From Streptomyces sp. NBC_01716 (GTDB taxonomy: Bacteria; Actinomycetota; Actinomycetes; Streptomycetales; Streptomycetaceae), in NCBI RefSeq assembly GCF_036248275.1, contig NZ_CP109181.1, positions 4,030,001 through 4,094,000 of the forward strand: a stretch of 64,000 bases of DNA. The letters run 5' to 3'. The translations under genes were made by a program, and so were the position numbers. Under the pieces are notes generated by a model. It was not told the origin of the DNA. It ran no database searches and saw only the letters and a list, made by a program, of their open reading frames with translations. This document shows positions 1-7,872 of this stretch, piece by piece; the first letter of the stretch is position 1; the number at the start of each line of letters is the position of its first letter.

Positions 1-298
1 GCGCGTCCTCCATGAGGGCCGCCGCGTACGCCTCACGGCTGCGCACAGGTGTGTAGAGCCACGCCTGGCCCTGCTTCTGTCTCGTCAGCCACCCTTTGCC
101 GTGGAGGATCGACGCCACCGTCATGACAGTCGTGTACGCCGCCGGCCGCCGCGTGTTGATCTCGTCGACCACCTCACGGACGGTCGCGGGTCTCCCCCAC
201 TTCCACAGACAGTCCATGATCTCGGCTTCCAGGTTCCCCAGCCACCGCACTTCCGGAGTCCCTTCCACCGTCAACCGGCTCTTCGCCCACCTCGCCAT
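1..298 (-). CDS. BlaI/MecI-type penicillinase repressor, partial (C-terminus cut by window edge)
   Basis: About 99 residues are visible, starting MARWAKSRLTVEGTPEVRWL; the rest lies left of the window. The LEAEIMDCLWKWGRPATVREV stretch and the following AYTTVMTVASILHGKGWLTR are the winged-helix signature of the BlaI/MecI/CopY family, dimeric repressors usually cleaved by an M56 membrane metalloprotease. The ATG is the first start in a frame with good third-position GC. The partner protease, if any, would lie beyond the left edge. No TACA/TGTA palindrome is evident directly upstream, so its target cannot be read from this window. It is a different gene from the second BlaI at 48916. Confidence 0.8.
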   Translation of the reverse strand, partial: MARWAKSRLTVEGTPEVRWLGNLEAEIMDCLWKWGRPATVREVVDEINTRRPAAYTTVMTVASILHGKGWLTRQKQGQAWLYTPVRSREAYAAALMEDA

Positions 299-344
299 CG
301 TAGACGTGCCCGGACACCCTCCGGGCCGGCCATGTCCCGCGCGT

Positions 345-474
345 TCACCGGGCAAGCCGAGCCTCGATGAGGTCCCTGAACTCGTCGTCAACGCGGCTGG
401 GTTTCGAACAGCTTGCTGTACATCTGCTGGAACTTCCCCTGCCGCGCGGCGGCTTCTCCGGGGCGGGCACCGCG
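345..474 (-). pseudogene. possible decayed coding fragment between blaI and the response regulator gene
   Basis: Two short open stretches lie in different frames on the minus strand. One reads ...ARQGKFQQMYSKLFETQPR and stops at 388-390. The other reads VDDEFRDLIEARLAR and stops at 345-347. Both look like ordinary amphipathic protein and meet at about 390, as if one C-terminus had suffered a frameshift. No start codon with a ribosome site is visible, and I cannot assign a family. It may also be chance. The remainder of 299-495 holds nothing else recognisable. Confidence 0.25.
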
Positions 475-495
475 GGCGCCGCAGGGCGGAGCGGG

Positions 496-1140
496 TCAGT
501 CGTGCAGCCCCGCCTCCTGCGCCAGCACCGCCGCCTGGACGCGGTTGGTGCAGTCGGTGCGGGTGAGGATGCTGCTGATGTGCGCCTTGACCGTGCCGGA
601 GCTCAGGTGGAGCTGTGCGGCGATGCCGGCGTTGGAGAGGCCGGTGCCCAGCAGCCGGAGGACGTCCCGCTCGGTCGGCGTCAGGTCCGCGATCCGACGT
701 GACGCGGCGTCGCTGTTGTGGCCCGACCGGGTCCGGAAGTCGATGAGTTGGCGGGTGACCTGCGGGGCGAGGACAGGTTCTCCGGCGGCGGCGCGGCGTA
801 CGGCGTCGATGAGGTCGCGGGGGCCGGTGTCCTTGAGGAGGTAGCCGTGCGCTCCGGCGCGCAGGGCGCGGGTGACGCTCGGTTCCTCGCCGAAGGCCGT
901 CAGCATCACCACCCGGGTGCGGGGCGAGTGGCGGGCGATCTCGGCGGCGCCGGTGATGCCGTCGCCCGGCATACGGATGTCGAGGAGGGCGACATCGACG
1001 AGGTGTGCGCGGCAGGCCTCGACGGCCTCGCGGGCGTCCTGGGCCTCGGCCACGATACGGATCTCGTCGTCGTTCTCCAGGATCAGCCGGATCCCGGCGC
1101 GCATCAGGGCCTCGTCGTCGGCGATCAGCACTCGGATCAT
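496..1140 (-). CDS. NarL/FixJ-family response regulator
   Basis: A 214-aa two-component response regulator. The receiver domain (about residues 1-120) has the acidic pair IADDE near residues 7-10, the phosphoacceptor Asp in LLDIRMPG at about residue 54, the Thr in MLTAF and the Lys in YLLKDTGP. The LuxR-type helix-turn-helix starts near residue 150 (LTPTERDVLRLLGTGLSNAG, then SSGTVKAHISSILTR). It begins four bases after the stop of the sensor kinase gene, so the two are one operon. The target genes are unknown. Such systems in Streptomyces often control export or envelope genes, but none is adjacent except the kinase itself. Confidence 0.93.
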   Translation of the reverse strand: MIRVLIADDEALMRAGIRLILENDDEIRIVAEAQDAREAVEACRAHLVDVALLDIRMPGDGITGAAEIARHSPRTRVVMLTAFGEEPSVTRALRAGAHGYLLKDTGPRDLIDAVRRAAAGEPVLAPQVTRQLIDFRTRSGHNSDAASRRIADLTPTERDVLRLLGTGLSNAGIAAQLHLSSGTVKAHISSILTRTDCTNRVQAAVLAQEAGLHD

Positions 1141-1144
1141 CGGT

Positions 1145-2569
1145 TCAGTGTAGAACCGCCATGATCAATAGGAGGAGGGTGCCACCGACCGTCGGAAGCA
1201 ACACCAGCATCGCCGCGCAGCCCCCGCCCAGGAGGCGGGGCCAGGTGAGGACTTCCGTGGACAGCGGGGGCTGGGAGCCCGCCCCGCCGGACACCGGCCC
1301 GGACGAAGCGGCGTACACGGACGACGGCGCGTACACAGGCGAGGGCGCGTACACCGGCTTCGGCACGGCGGGCCGGGCGGGTATCCGGGCGGAGAGGGCG
1401 AAGCCGCCCTCCGGACTCGGCCCGGCGCTGAGGGTGCCCCCGAGCAGGCCGATCCTCTCCCGGAGACCGACGAGTCCGCTGCGGCTCCCGTCCCCGGGCG
1501 AACGGGGCACCGGCGGCGCGTCGTTGACGACGGAGACCACCACCATGTCCCCCTCGTCGTCGTACGTCACACGGACGGGCGCGCCGGACGCGTGCTTCAG
1601 CGCGTTGGCGAGTCCTTCGCGGGTCACACGGTGTACGGCCTGCCGGGTGCGGGCGTCGGCGTCCGCAACTCCCGTCGCGTTCCAGTGCAGTTCGGCGTCG
1701 GCTCCCGCGTTCCGGGAGTCCGCGACGAGGGCAGCGAGATCCTCGCGGGTCCCCCGCTCGCCGGTCTCCTCGTAGGACTGGTGCCGCAGGACGCCGAGGA
1801 TGCCCCGCAGCTCTTCCATGGCTGTTCCCGCGGTGGTGCGCAGGAGTTCGGCCTGGGCGGCCAGCGGAGGTGCCTGTCGTTCGGCGGCGAGCTGGAGGGC
1901 TCCGGCGTGCATCGAGATGAGGCCGATGCGGTGGCCGAGCAGATCGTGCATCTCGGCGGCGATGCGCGCCCGTTCCTCCATGCGGGCCGCCTCGTCGGTG
2001 AGGAAGCGGGCCTGTTCGAGGTAGGCATTGCGTTCGCGCAACAGCCCGGTCAGCGGACGGCGACGCCCCAGCATCATGCCGGACAGCGCGGGCAGCAGGA
2101 TGAACAGCCCGCTCAGGCCGGCTCCGGCGGCCAGGTACGGCATCGTCGGGAGTCCGCTGAGGGACTGCGCGGCGGTCGCGGCGAGCGCGGAGCCGGCAGC
2201 GCTCGCCCCAACCACCTTCCAGGCGCGCCGTGCTGGGGCGATGCGGCGCGCGGCGGACCACACGACGAACGGCGCCACCACCATCGCCCACACGTTGTCC
2301 CCGGCGACCACCGGCACGCAGCACAGGACCGTCAGGGCCGGGTACAGCCGCCGCGCGGGCACCAGCAGCGCCGCCCACACCCCCAGGAGGGCCGTCGTGA
2401 CCGGGTGGGCCGGCGGTATCAGCGAAATCGGCGCCAGCGAGCACAGCAGGACCAGGCCGACGAGTACGGACTCCATGGCGACGGTCCGCCGGGGCGCGGC
2501 GCGCACCGCGTCCCGGATCGTGGCGGCCTCGCGGCGCGTCCGCCTCCACGGTCGCACGGCCGGGGTCAT
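1145..2569 (-). CDS. HisKA_3-type sensor histidine kinase with an extra C-terminal membrane helix
   Basis: A 474-aa membrane sensor kinase. The start chosen is the ATG at 2569 because GGAGGAAACC sits directly before it; the in-frame ATG at 2614 has no such site. Several N-terminal hydrophobic segments (about residues 30-170) form the sensor. Next comes the phosphoacceptor helix ERARIAAEMHDLLGHRIG with its His, and a HATPase_c domain (EGLANALKHASGAPV for the N box, GLVGLRERIGLLGG for the G box). After the ATPase is a linker with repeated YAPS/YAAS units and a final hydrophobic helix (RLLGGGCAAMLVLLPTVGG) close to the C-terminus. A terminal membrane anchor after the kinase domain is unusual. 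It pairs with the downstream response regulator. Confidence 0.92.
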   Translation of the reverse strand: MTPAVRPWRRTRREAATIRDAVRAAPRRTVAMESVLVGLVLLCSLAPISLIPPAHPVTTALLGVWAALLVPARRLYPALTVLCCVPVVAGDNVWAMVVAPFVVWSAARRIAPARRAWKVVGASAAGSALAATAAQSLSGLPTMPYLAAGAGLSGLFILLPALSGMMLGRRRPLTGLLRERNAYLEQARFLTDEAARMEERARIAAEMHDLLGHRIGLISMHAGALQLAAERQAPPLAAQAELLRTTAGTAMEELRGILGVLRHQSYEETGERGTREDLAALVADSRNAGADAELHWNATGVADADARTRQAVHRVTREGLANALKHASGAPVRVTYDDEGDMVVVSVVNDAPPVPRSPGDGSRSGLVGLRERIGLLGGTLSAGPSPEGGFALSARIPARPAVPKPVYAPSPVYAPSSVYAASSGPVSGGAGSQPPLSTEVLTWPRLLGGGCAAMLVLLPTVGGTLLLLIMAVLH

Positions 2570-2638
2570 GGTTTCCTCCGTGTGGGCGCCGTGCTCAACG
2601 GCTGTTCTCGTCATACGCGTCGGCGAACCGTCGCGGCC

Positions 2639-3862
2639 TCAGGCAGCTCGTGCCGCTCCTCCCGGGACCCGGAGTTCCGGCTCCGCGCGCAGCGCGGCGA
2701 CGTCCACCCCGCTCTCGGCCAGTACACGCTCGATCTCCGCCGCGGACTCCGCGTCCGTCCCGGTCTTGTCCAGCAGGGCTGCCAGCAGATGGGTGGTACC
2801 GACCGTGGGCGAGCCCTGGGAGGAAGCGGTGTACTGCGCGACGTGCAGAAGCCGTCGGTCGCGGTCGGCGGTTCCGTCGCCCAACGGGAGCTCCCCCTCC
2901 GCGGCCCCGGTGGCAGAGAACAGCACCCGGGCGACAGCGTCCAGCCGTGCGCCGTACCGGCGCAGCAGTTCCGCCCCCTGGTTCGCGCCCGTCAGCTTCT
3001 CCGGCAGCTCACGTCCCGCGACGGCCAACGACCGGTCCAGCGCCAGGATTCCCAGCAGTACGTCGACGGGCTCCTGCTCCGGCGCCCCGCGCCGCACCGC
3101 CCCCCGCAGCGCCTCCGCGCGCACCGCGCTCACGACCGAGGAACCGAACCCCGCGCCGCCCCCGAACACCCACGCGCTGAACTTCCGGGTCAGCGGATTG
3201 CCGCTCTTCCCGAACGTCCCCGACTTGCGCAGCATCAACACCGAGCCGGGCTCCGGCGCTGTGTCGCTCCCACGCAACGCGTCGAGCGCGGCCGAGGCCG
3301 CGGAGATGTCCACCTTCTCCACGACCATGGCCTCGCGGGCACGTGTATCGGGCAACTCGACCAGTGCGTACGCCACATGGCGCACACGCACCGAAACGGC
3401 CCCCTCCTCCCGTGCGTTCACCAGCGCATTGCGCAGACAGGCCCGCAACGCACCGGTCACCGGCGGGAGTTCAACACTTTCCCGCTCCGCTTCCTCCTTC
3501 TTCCGGTTCTTCCAGCGCAGCCTGCTGGCCCTGTCCTGCCGGACCTCCCGCCAGACAGAGTCGATCTCCCGCTCGTCGTCCGGGGCTCCCGCCGCGCCGT
3601 CACCCGTGTCGTCGCTGACCCACACGGATGTCCCACGGGCCGAGATCGAACCGCTGAGCGAGCCGGAGGCCCTCATCCCGGGGGCGATCGCGGAACCTGC
3701 GGCGGAGTCACCCGACACGAGCGCGGCAAGCAGGCTTTCCGTACCGGCATCCTCGCGTTCCTGCTTGTCCACGTTGCTCATCGTCTCCAGCAACAGCTTG
3801 ACGACGTCGATCTCGAACTCGGTGGTCGCACCGGCGTCGCGCTCGGAAGTTCGCTGATCCAT
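2639..3862 (-). CDS. stand-alone Clp-N (Clp R-domain) repeat protein
   Basis: The start is the ATG at 3862 (MDQRTSERD), preceded by GGAAG; a longer frame to 4015 has an atypical N-terminus. The 407-aa product has about four helical units of the Clp N-terminal type: one ending ESLLAALVSGDS, one with VRVRHVAYALVELPD, one with VDVLLGILALDRSLA, and the last with GTTHLLAALLDKTGTDAES. Clp-N repeats normally recruit substrates or adaptors to ClpA/ClpC, but no AAA module is present here. A charged region (about 120-140) separates the first two units. It is divergent from the Crp-like gene at 4102, sharing a 239-bp intergenic region, and may belong to the same system. Function unknown. Confidence 0.75.
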   Translation of the reverse strand: MDQRTSERDAGATTEFEIDVVKLLLETMSNVDKQEREDAGTESLLAALVSGDSAAGSAIAPGMRASGSLSGSISARGTSVWVSDDTGDGAAGAPDDEREIDSVWREVRQDRASRLRWKNRKKEEAERESVELPPVTGALRACLRNALVNAREEGAVSVRVRHVAYALVELPDTRAREAMVVEKVDISAASAALDALRGSDTAPEPGSVLMLRKSGTFGKSGNPLTRKFSAWVFGGGAGFGSSVVSAVRAEALRGAVRRGAPEQEPVDVLLGILALDRSLAVAGRELPEKLTGANQGAELLRRYGARLDAVARVLFSATGAAEGELPLGDGTADRDRRLLHVAQYTASSQGSPTVGTTHLLAALLDKTGTDAESAAEIERVLAESGVDVAALRAEPELRVPGGAARAA

Positions 3863-4101
3863 CGGTGTCTTCCTCTCCCTGGTGTCACCTGCCGAGAAGG
3901 ACGCTAGCCCGCGCCCTCCGGCTCCGCGTCGGCCGACCTGCCACGCTTCCGGTCCGAACGGCCAGGCGACTTGTCCGCAACGGCCGGATTGCGGCCGTCG
4001 GTTGTTCTCGGACAAGGTCTTGCGACTCGCGGTGAAAGCGGGAGGTCCGGCGTAGAACTTGTGGGATCAGCGGGGAGTGACGCCGGCGGGGAAGGCGACG
4101 G
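3863..4101. promoter_or_regulatory. divergent promoter region between the Clp-N protein and the Crp/Fnr regulator
   Basis: This 239-bp spacer must carry both start regions. It contains an 8-bp inverted repeat, CTTGTCCG at 3970-3977 and CGGACAAG at 4009-4016, 31 bp apart, around a GC-rich hairpin-like CGGCCGGATTGCGGCCG. I could not place convincing -10/-35 boxes. It is a natural place for the Crp-like protein to act, but no clean GTG-N6-CAC box is visible. Confidence 0.35.
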
Positions 4102-4746
4102 GTGCTGTCGGACGACGCATGGCGTGAGTTGTTGGGGCAGGGAACTGTCCGTACGTTTCGCGAACGTAGCGTGATGCTGAGGCAGGGCTCCGCGGGAACG
4201 CACCTGCTCGCACTCACCGACGGCCTTGCCAAAGTCGTGTCACGGGAGCCGGGCGGAGTCATGACCTGGCTGGCCTTCCGCGGACCGGGTGACCTGTTGG
4301 GTGAGGTATCCGTCTTCAACGGCACCCCGCGTACGGCGGAAGTGGTCTCACTCACCCCCTGCACGGCTGTCGTGCTCGAAGCGGAACGGTTCCGCCAATT
4401 CGTCGAACGGCGCGGTCTCGTCATGGACTTGATGCGCCAGGCCCTTTCCCGACTGCGGGAATCCGACGCCCACCGCAGCGAACTGCTGACCCTGCCGCTG
4501 GTCGTCCGGCTGGCGCGGGCTCTCCTGCGGCTGGTCGAACTCACCGCGCCCGGAACCGAATCGGACGTCGTACGACTGACCGGTCTGAGCCAGGAGGAGA
4601 TCGCCCAGGCGATCGGCGTGACCCGCAACGCGGCCATCACGGGACTGCAACGGCTGCGGGAGTCCGGCGCGGTGGAGACGGCCCGCAGGACGATCGTCGT
4701 CAGGGACATGAAGGTACTGCGCGCCTGGGCGACGGCCGCCCCGTAG
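4102..4746 (+). CDS. Crp/Fnr-family transcriptional regulator
   Basis: A 214-aa regulator starting with GTG at 4102 behind GGGGAAGG. The cyclic-nucleotide-binding beta-roll spans about residues 10-115. It keeps a recognisable phosphate-binding cassette (GE at 67-68, RTA at 77-79 in FNGTPRTAEV), so real nucleotide binding is plausible. The C-terminal winged helix (about 160-190, LSQEEIAQAIGVTRNAAITG) is typical of Crp-type DNA binding. It lies 160 bp upstream of a gene for a cyclase-like protein, in the same direction, so it could be the receptor for that enzyme's product. That link is inference. The spacer contains a loose TGTGAC/ACAC half-site pair near 4785-4799 but no perfect Crp box. Confidence 0.88.
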   Translation: MLSDDAWRELLGQGTVRTFRERSVMLRQGSAGTHLLALTDGLAKVVSREPGGVMTWLAFRGPGDLLGEVSVFNGTPRTAEVVSLTPCTAVVLEAERFRQFVERRGLVMDLMRQALSRLRESDAHRSELLTLPLVVRLARALLRLVELTAPGTESDVVRLTGLSQEEIAQAIGVTRNAAITGLQRLRESGAVETARRTIVVRDMKVLRAWATAAP

Positions 4747-4906
4747 ACGGGTGAACGCGGTTCGCCCCAGGGGCACGCGGACGCTGTGACGTGAGACACC
4801 GGCGAAGCGCCCACCACTGTGCAGTCGCACGCACGGAACCGGCGGAACCTCGAAGCAGCCGGCCATCGGCTTCGTCAACGCCCTGCCCTCCACGAGGAGA
4901 TCACGC

Positions 4907-5815
4907 ATGACCACACCCGTTCCCGCCCCGTACTCCGAAAGCCGACCGCTGCCTCCCTACCGCGCCCTGTTCGCCGTGGACGCGAAGGACTTCACCGGTC
5001 TTCCCGCCGTGCAGCACGGCCCCGTCAGCCAGTTGATCCCCGAACTCGTCGACCAGGCGCTGGAGCAGGCCGGGCTTCACGAGCTGCGTGACTCCAAGCG
5101 GTTTCCGGCCAACACCGGGGACGGCGTGGTGTTCGGCTTCGACCCGGCGTCGCTGCCCTATGTCCTCTGGCCGTTCCTGGGCGTGCTGGACGACATCCTC
5201 GGCGCGTACAACAAGCAGTCCGTGGGCCCCCGCATCAGGCTCCGGGCCAGTGTCCACGTCGGGCCGCTGCCGGACGCGGACAACCCCGGCGACGGCAACG
5301 GCACCGCACGCAACGACACACACCGGCTGCTGGACTCCCGTCCCGTCAAGGCCATCCTGGCGGCGGCGAGCGAACAGGTCACCCACCTGGCGGCGGTCAT
5401 CTCCCAGCGCGTCTACGAGGACGTCGTACTCGGCGGGTACACCGGACTGCACCCGGAACGCTGCGTGGAGGTCCCGGCCACCGTGGAGGGGAAGAACTTC
5501 TCGCAGCGGGCCTGGCTGTACGTCCCGTCGCCGTCCGGAAACCTGGTGCAGGCCGGGGTACGACCGCGTGAGAAATCCGCGGAGCAGGGCGGCGAATCCG
5601 TCGATCAGCAGCAGGAGCCGGTCGCGCGGCCCGGCACGCAGTACAGCGGCAACACCCAGCACGTGGGCGAGGGCGCTGCCGTGATGGGGAACGTCGGACG
5701 GGACGTCACCTACACCGGCGGTGCCACCTCGTACCGAGGTACCAACCAGCACTGGGGCAGCGGCGACAACGTGACGGGGGACAAGCGGGTCGGCGGGGAC
5801 GGGGACGAGCGGTGA
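4907..5815 (+). CDS. class III nucleotidyl cyclase-like protein with tandem C-terminal amyloid-type motifs
   Basis: 302 aa; ATG preceded by GAGGAGATCACGC. Residues 18-210 resemble a class III cyclase homology domain. FAVDAKDFTGL (D25) matches the first metal-binding Asp motif and TGDGVVFGF (D72) the second, while NDTHRLLDS (N136, R140) matches the transition-state Asn/Arg motif. The usual Lys before the second Asp is missing, so base choice is unclear. A Gln-rich linker leads to two motif copies: residues 246-269 (YSGNTQHVGEGAAVMGNVGR...) and 276-292 (YRGTNQHWGSGDNVTGD). The stop overlaps the next GTG start. The same motif opens the neighbouring NTPase, which suggests effector-sensor pairing through homotypic assembly. 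The cyclase fold is read from motifs only. Confidence 0.7.
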   Translation: MTTPVPAPYSESRPLPPYRALFAVDAKDFTGLPAVQHGPVSQLIPELVDQALEQAGLHELRDSKRFPANTGDGVVFGFDPASLPYVLWPFLGVLDDILGAYNKQSVGPRIRLRASVHVGPLPDADNPGDGNGTARNDTHRLLDSRPVKAILAAASEQVTHLAAVISQRVYEDVVLGGYTGLHPERCVEVPATVEGKNFSQRAWLYVPSPSGNLVQAGVRPREKSAEQGGESVDQQQEPVARPGTQYSGNTQHVGEGAAVMGNVGRDVTYTGGATSYRGTNQHWGSGDNVTGDKRVGGDGDER

Positions 5816-7872
5816 GCGCCGAGGCGGCCCCGGACCCGGACCCGGACAGTTCGGAGAGCGCCGACCAGGCGGGGGTACGGGACTCCTACCGCGGCAATCA
5901 TCAGCGGCTGGGCCAGGGCGCTCAAGTCATGGGCCCGGTCGGCGGCAACTTCACCGTGATCAATGCGGCCACGCTCGACGAGAGCGTCACGGACCTCATC
6001 GTTCCGCCGCGGCTCCGGGAAGGCCCCTACCCCGCGGCCGATGTCCACGAACGACTGCGCGGATTCGTGGAACCGCCCACCTACGCGCGGTGCCGGAAGG
6101 TGCTGGACAGCCGCGTTCTGCTGCTGACGGCCGGCAGCGGAACGGGCGCGAGCACGGCCGCGTTCGCACTGCTCGCGGAGCGGTACGGAGCCGACGGCAT
6201 CACCGGCCTGGACTCACCGGACGACCTCTCGCGCTGGCGCCCGACGGAGAGGCGCGGCTATCTGCTCCAGGGTTTGTCACCGAGGGCCGCCGACTCGCTC
6301 AGCGAAGTCGTACTCACCGCGCTGGCCGAGGTGTTGCTTCGATCGGGTGCCCATCTGATCGTCACCGTACGGGCGGAGACGGAGCTGCCCGGCGACACGG
6401 TGGCCTGGCAGGCCGTACACCGCCCGCCACCGCCGGTCGAGGTGGCCTCGAAGCGTCTGAAAATCATGGTTGAGGCGGGCGAACTCACCCCGGGGCAGGG
6501 TGCCGACGCACTGAGGTACCTCGCCTCCGCGGACTTCACCGGCCATCTGCGTGCCCATCCGCTGCCACAGGACGGTGTCGAGGTGGCGGAGGGACTGGGT
6601 GATCTCTTCGTCGTACCTGGAAAGTCCGCCGCATCCGTACTCGACGATCTACAGGCCGGCAGCCTCACGGCGGCCCGGAAAGCGCTGGCGAAATCGAGCC
6701 ACCAGGCCGACAGCCTCGCCCTGATGGCGGCGATCTCGCTGCTCTCGGAACAGGACCGTACGGTCATCGAGAAGTTCAGCGCGATCCTGCGCCCCCGCAT
6801 CGAGGAACGCGGCGGCCCGGCACCTGTCGCGGCCGAGCCGGCCGAACGCGGGGCTCACACGCCACGCGACCTTCTCGGGCCCTCCTTCGAGAAACGGCTG
6901 GAGACCGTCGGGGCACGTCAACTGCCGCCCGGCTTCGGACCGGCGCAGCGCTATCCGGTCCAGCCAGTCGTTTTCTCCGGTCGCCACCGGTCGGACGCCC
7001 TGCTCCGCTGTCTGTGGCTCGACCACGAAGGCATGGGGGACCTGCTGTCGAGGACCTTGGGCGAGGTTCCCCACCACCCCGGCATCGAGCTGGCGGCGGG
7101 CCGGGCGATCGGGAAGGTACTGGCCCACGCGACCGGCCCGGACACACTGCGCCAGCTGCACCCCTTCGCCGACTCGAACAAACGCTGGCAACGCCGTCTG
7201 GTGGCCTACGCGCTCGGGCAGATGGTCGAGCACCCCGCCCTTACCGGCGCGGTACGGGAACAGCTACGGCAATGGAGCCGGGCCGCCCCCGTCCCCCTCC
7301 GCTGCACCGTGGCGGAGACCTGCGCGGGCGGCTACGGCCTGGCCCGGCCCGCCGTCGCCCTGAGACTGCTGGACTCCGTGCTCGGCGAGCCGGACAAGGA
7401 CCTGGACGGCAGATTGCGCACGGCGGTGTCGTTCGCTCTCAGCACCCTTCTCTCCGAGGACGCCAACTACGGCCTCGTGCTGGACAGGTTGAGCCAGTGG
7501 CAGGGGGCCGAGCCGGGCACACAGCGTCACGCCCTCGCCGTTCACTTCGTCGAGTCGGTGAGCGTGGATACCTTCCCCCTGCCCAGAGCGCCGGGCAAAA
7601 AGCGCGTGCGACTGGCCGACCTGCTCGCGGACCACCCCGAGTGGGCCCTCGACCTCGTCATCACCGCGCTGGACGACCCCGCCACCCACGAAGCGATGGC
7701 GAGGGGTCTGTCCGTGATCGAGAGCGACCCGGACTCACGGCGCCGGACCGCCTTCCCACGCTTCCTCGCAGCACTTTCCAGCGCGGCCCGGACCAACCGT
7801 GGCGTCCTGCGATTCGTCCTGCGCCGCCACCGCATACGTACGGCCTACTCAACAGAAGGGTTCGCCTCATGA
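5812..7872 (+). CDS. STAND-like NTPase with N-terminal amyloid-type motif and degenerate P-loop
   Basis: 686 aa, translationally coupled to the cyclase-like gene (the GTG overlaps its TGA). After an acidic Pro-Asp leader, residues 26-49 carry YRGNHQRLGQGAQVMGPVGG, the motif repeated at the end of the upstream protein. A nucleotide-binding region follows at about 85-200. Its P-loop-like AGSGTGAST (107-115) has Ala where the catalytic Lys should be, and HLIVTVRAE resembles a sensor strand. The rest is alpha-helical and looks HEAT/ARM-like (about 380-680). NLR-type proteins place a signalling motif first, then the NTPase, then a repeat sensor, which is the order seen here. The missing Lys argues for a nucleotide-insensitive or scaffold form. 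Confidence 0.6.
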   Translation: MSAEAAPDPDPDSSESADQAGVRDSYRGNHQRLGQGAQVMGPVGGNFTVINAATLDESVTDLIVPPRLREGPYPAADVHERLRGFVEPPTYARCRKVLDSRVLLLTAGSGTGASTAAFALLAERYGADGITGLDSPDDLSRWRPTERRGYLLQGLSPRAADSLSEVVLTALAEVLLRSGAHLIVTVRAETELPGDTVAWQAVHRPPPPVEVASKRLKIMVEAGELTPGQGADALRYLASADFTGHLRAHPLPQDGVEVAEGLGDLFVVPGKSAASVLDDLQAGSLTAARKALAKSSHQADSLALMAAISLLSEQDRTVIEKFSAILRPRIEERGGPAPVAAEPAERGAHTPRDLLGPSFEKRLETVGARQLPPGFGPAQRYPVQPVVFSGRHRSDALLRCLWLDHEGMGDLLSRTLGEVPHHPGIELAAGRAIGKVLAHATGPDTLRQLHPFADSNKRWQRRLVAYALGQMVEHPALTGAVREQLRQWSRAAPVPLRCTVAETCAGGYGLARPAVALRLLDSVLGEPDKDLDGRLRTAVSFALSTLLSEDANYGLVLDRLSQWQGAEPGTQRHALAVHFVESVSVDTFPLPRAPGKKRVRLADLLADHPEWALDLVITALDDPATHEAMARGLSVIESDPDSRRRTAFPRFLAALSSAARTNRGVLRFVLRRHRIRTAYSTEGFAS

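Noticed and set aside
1592..3907. 771-codon plus-strand frame opposite the kinase and Clp-N genes
   Set aside because: It spans two convincing genes and an intergenic gap; Arg/Gly-rich with no homologous motif.
4785..4800. Crp box between the Crp and cyclase-like genes
   Set aside because: TGTGAC...ACAC has eight rather than six bases between GTG and CAC and imperfect halves; not strong enough to list as a site.
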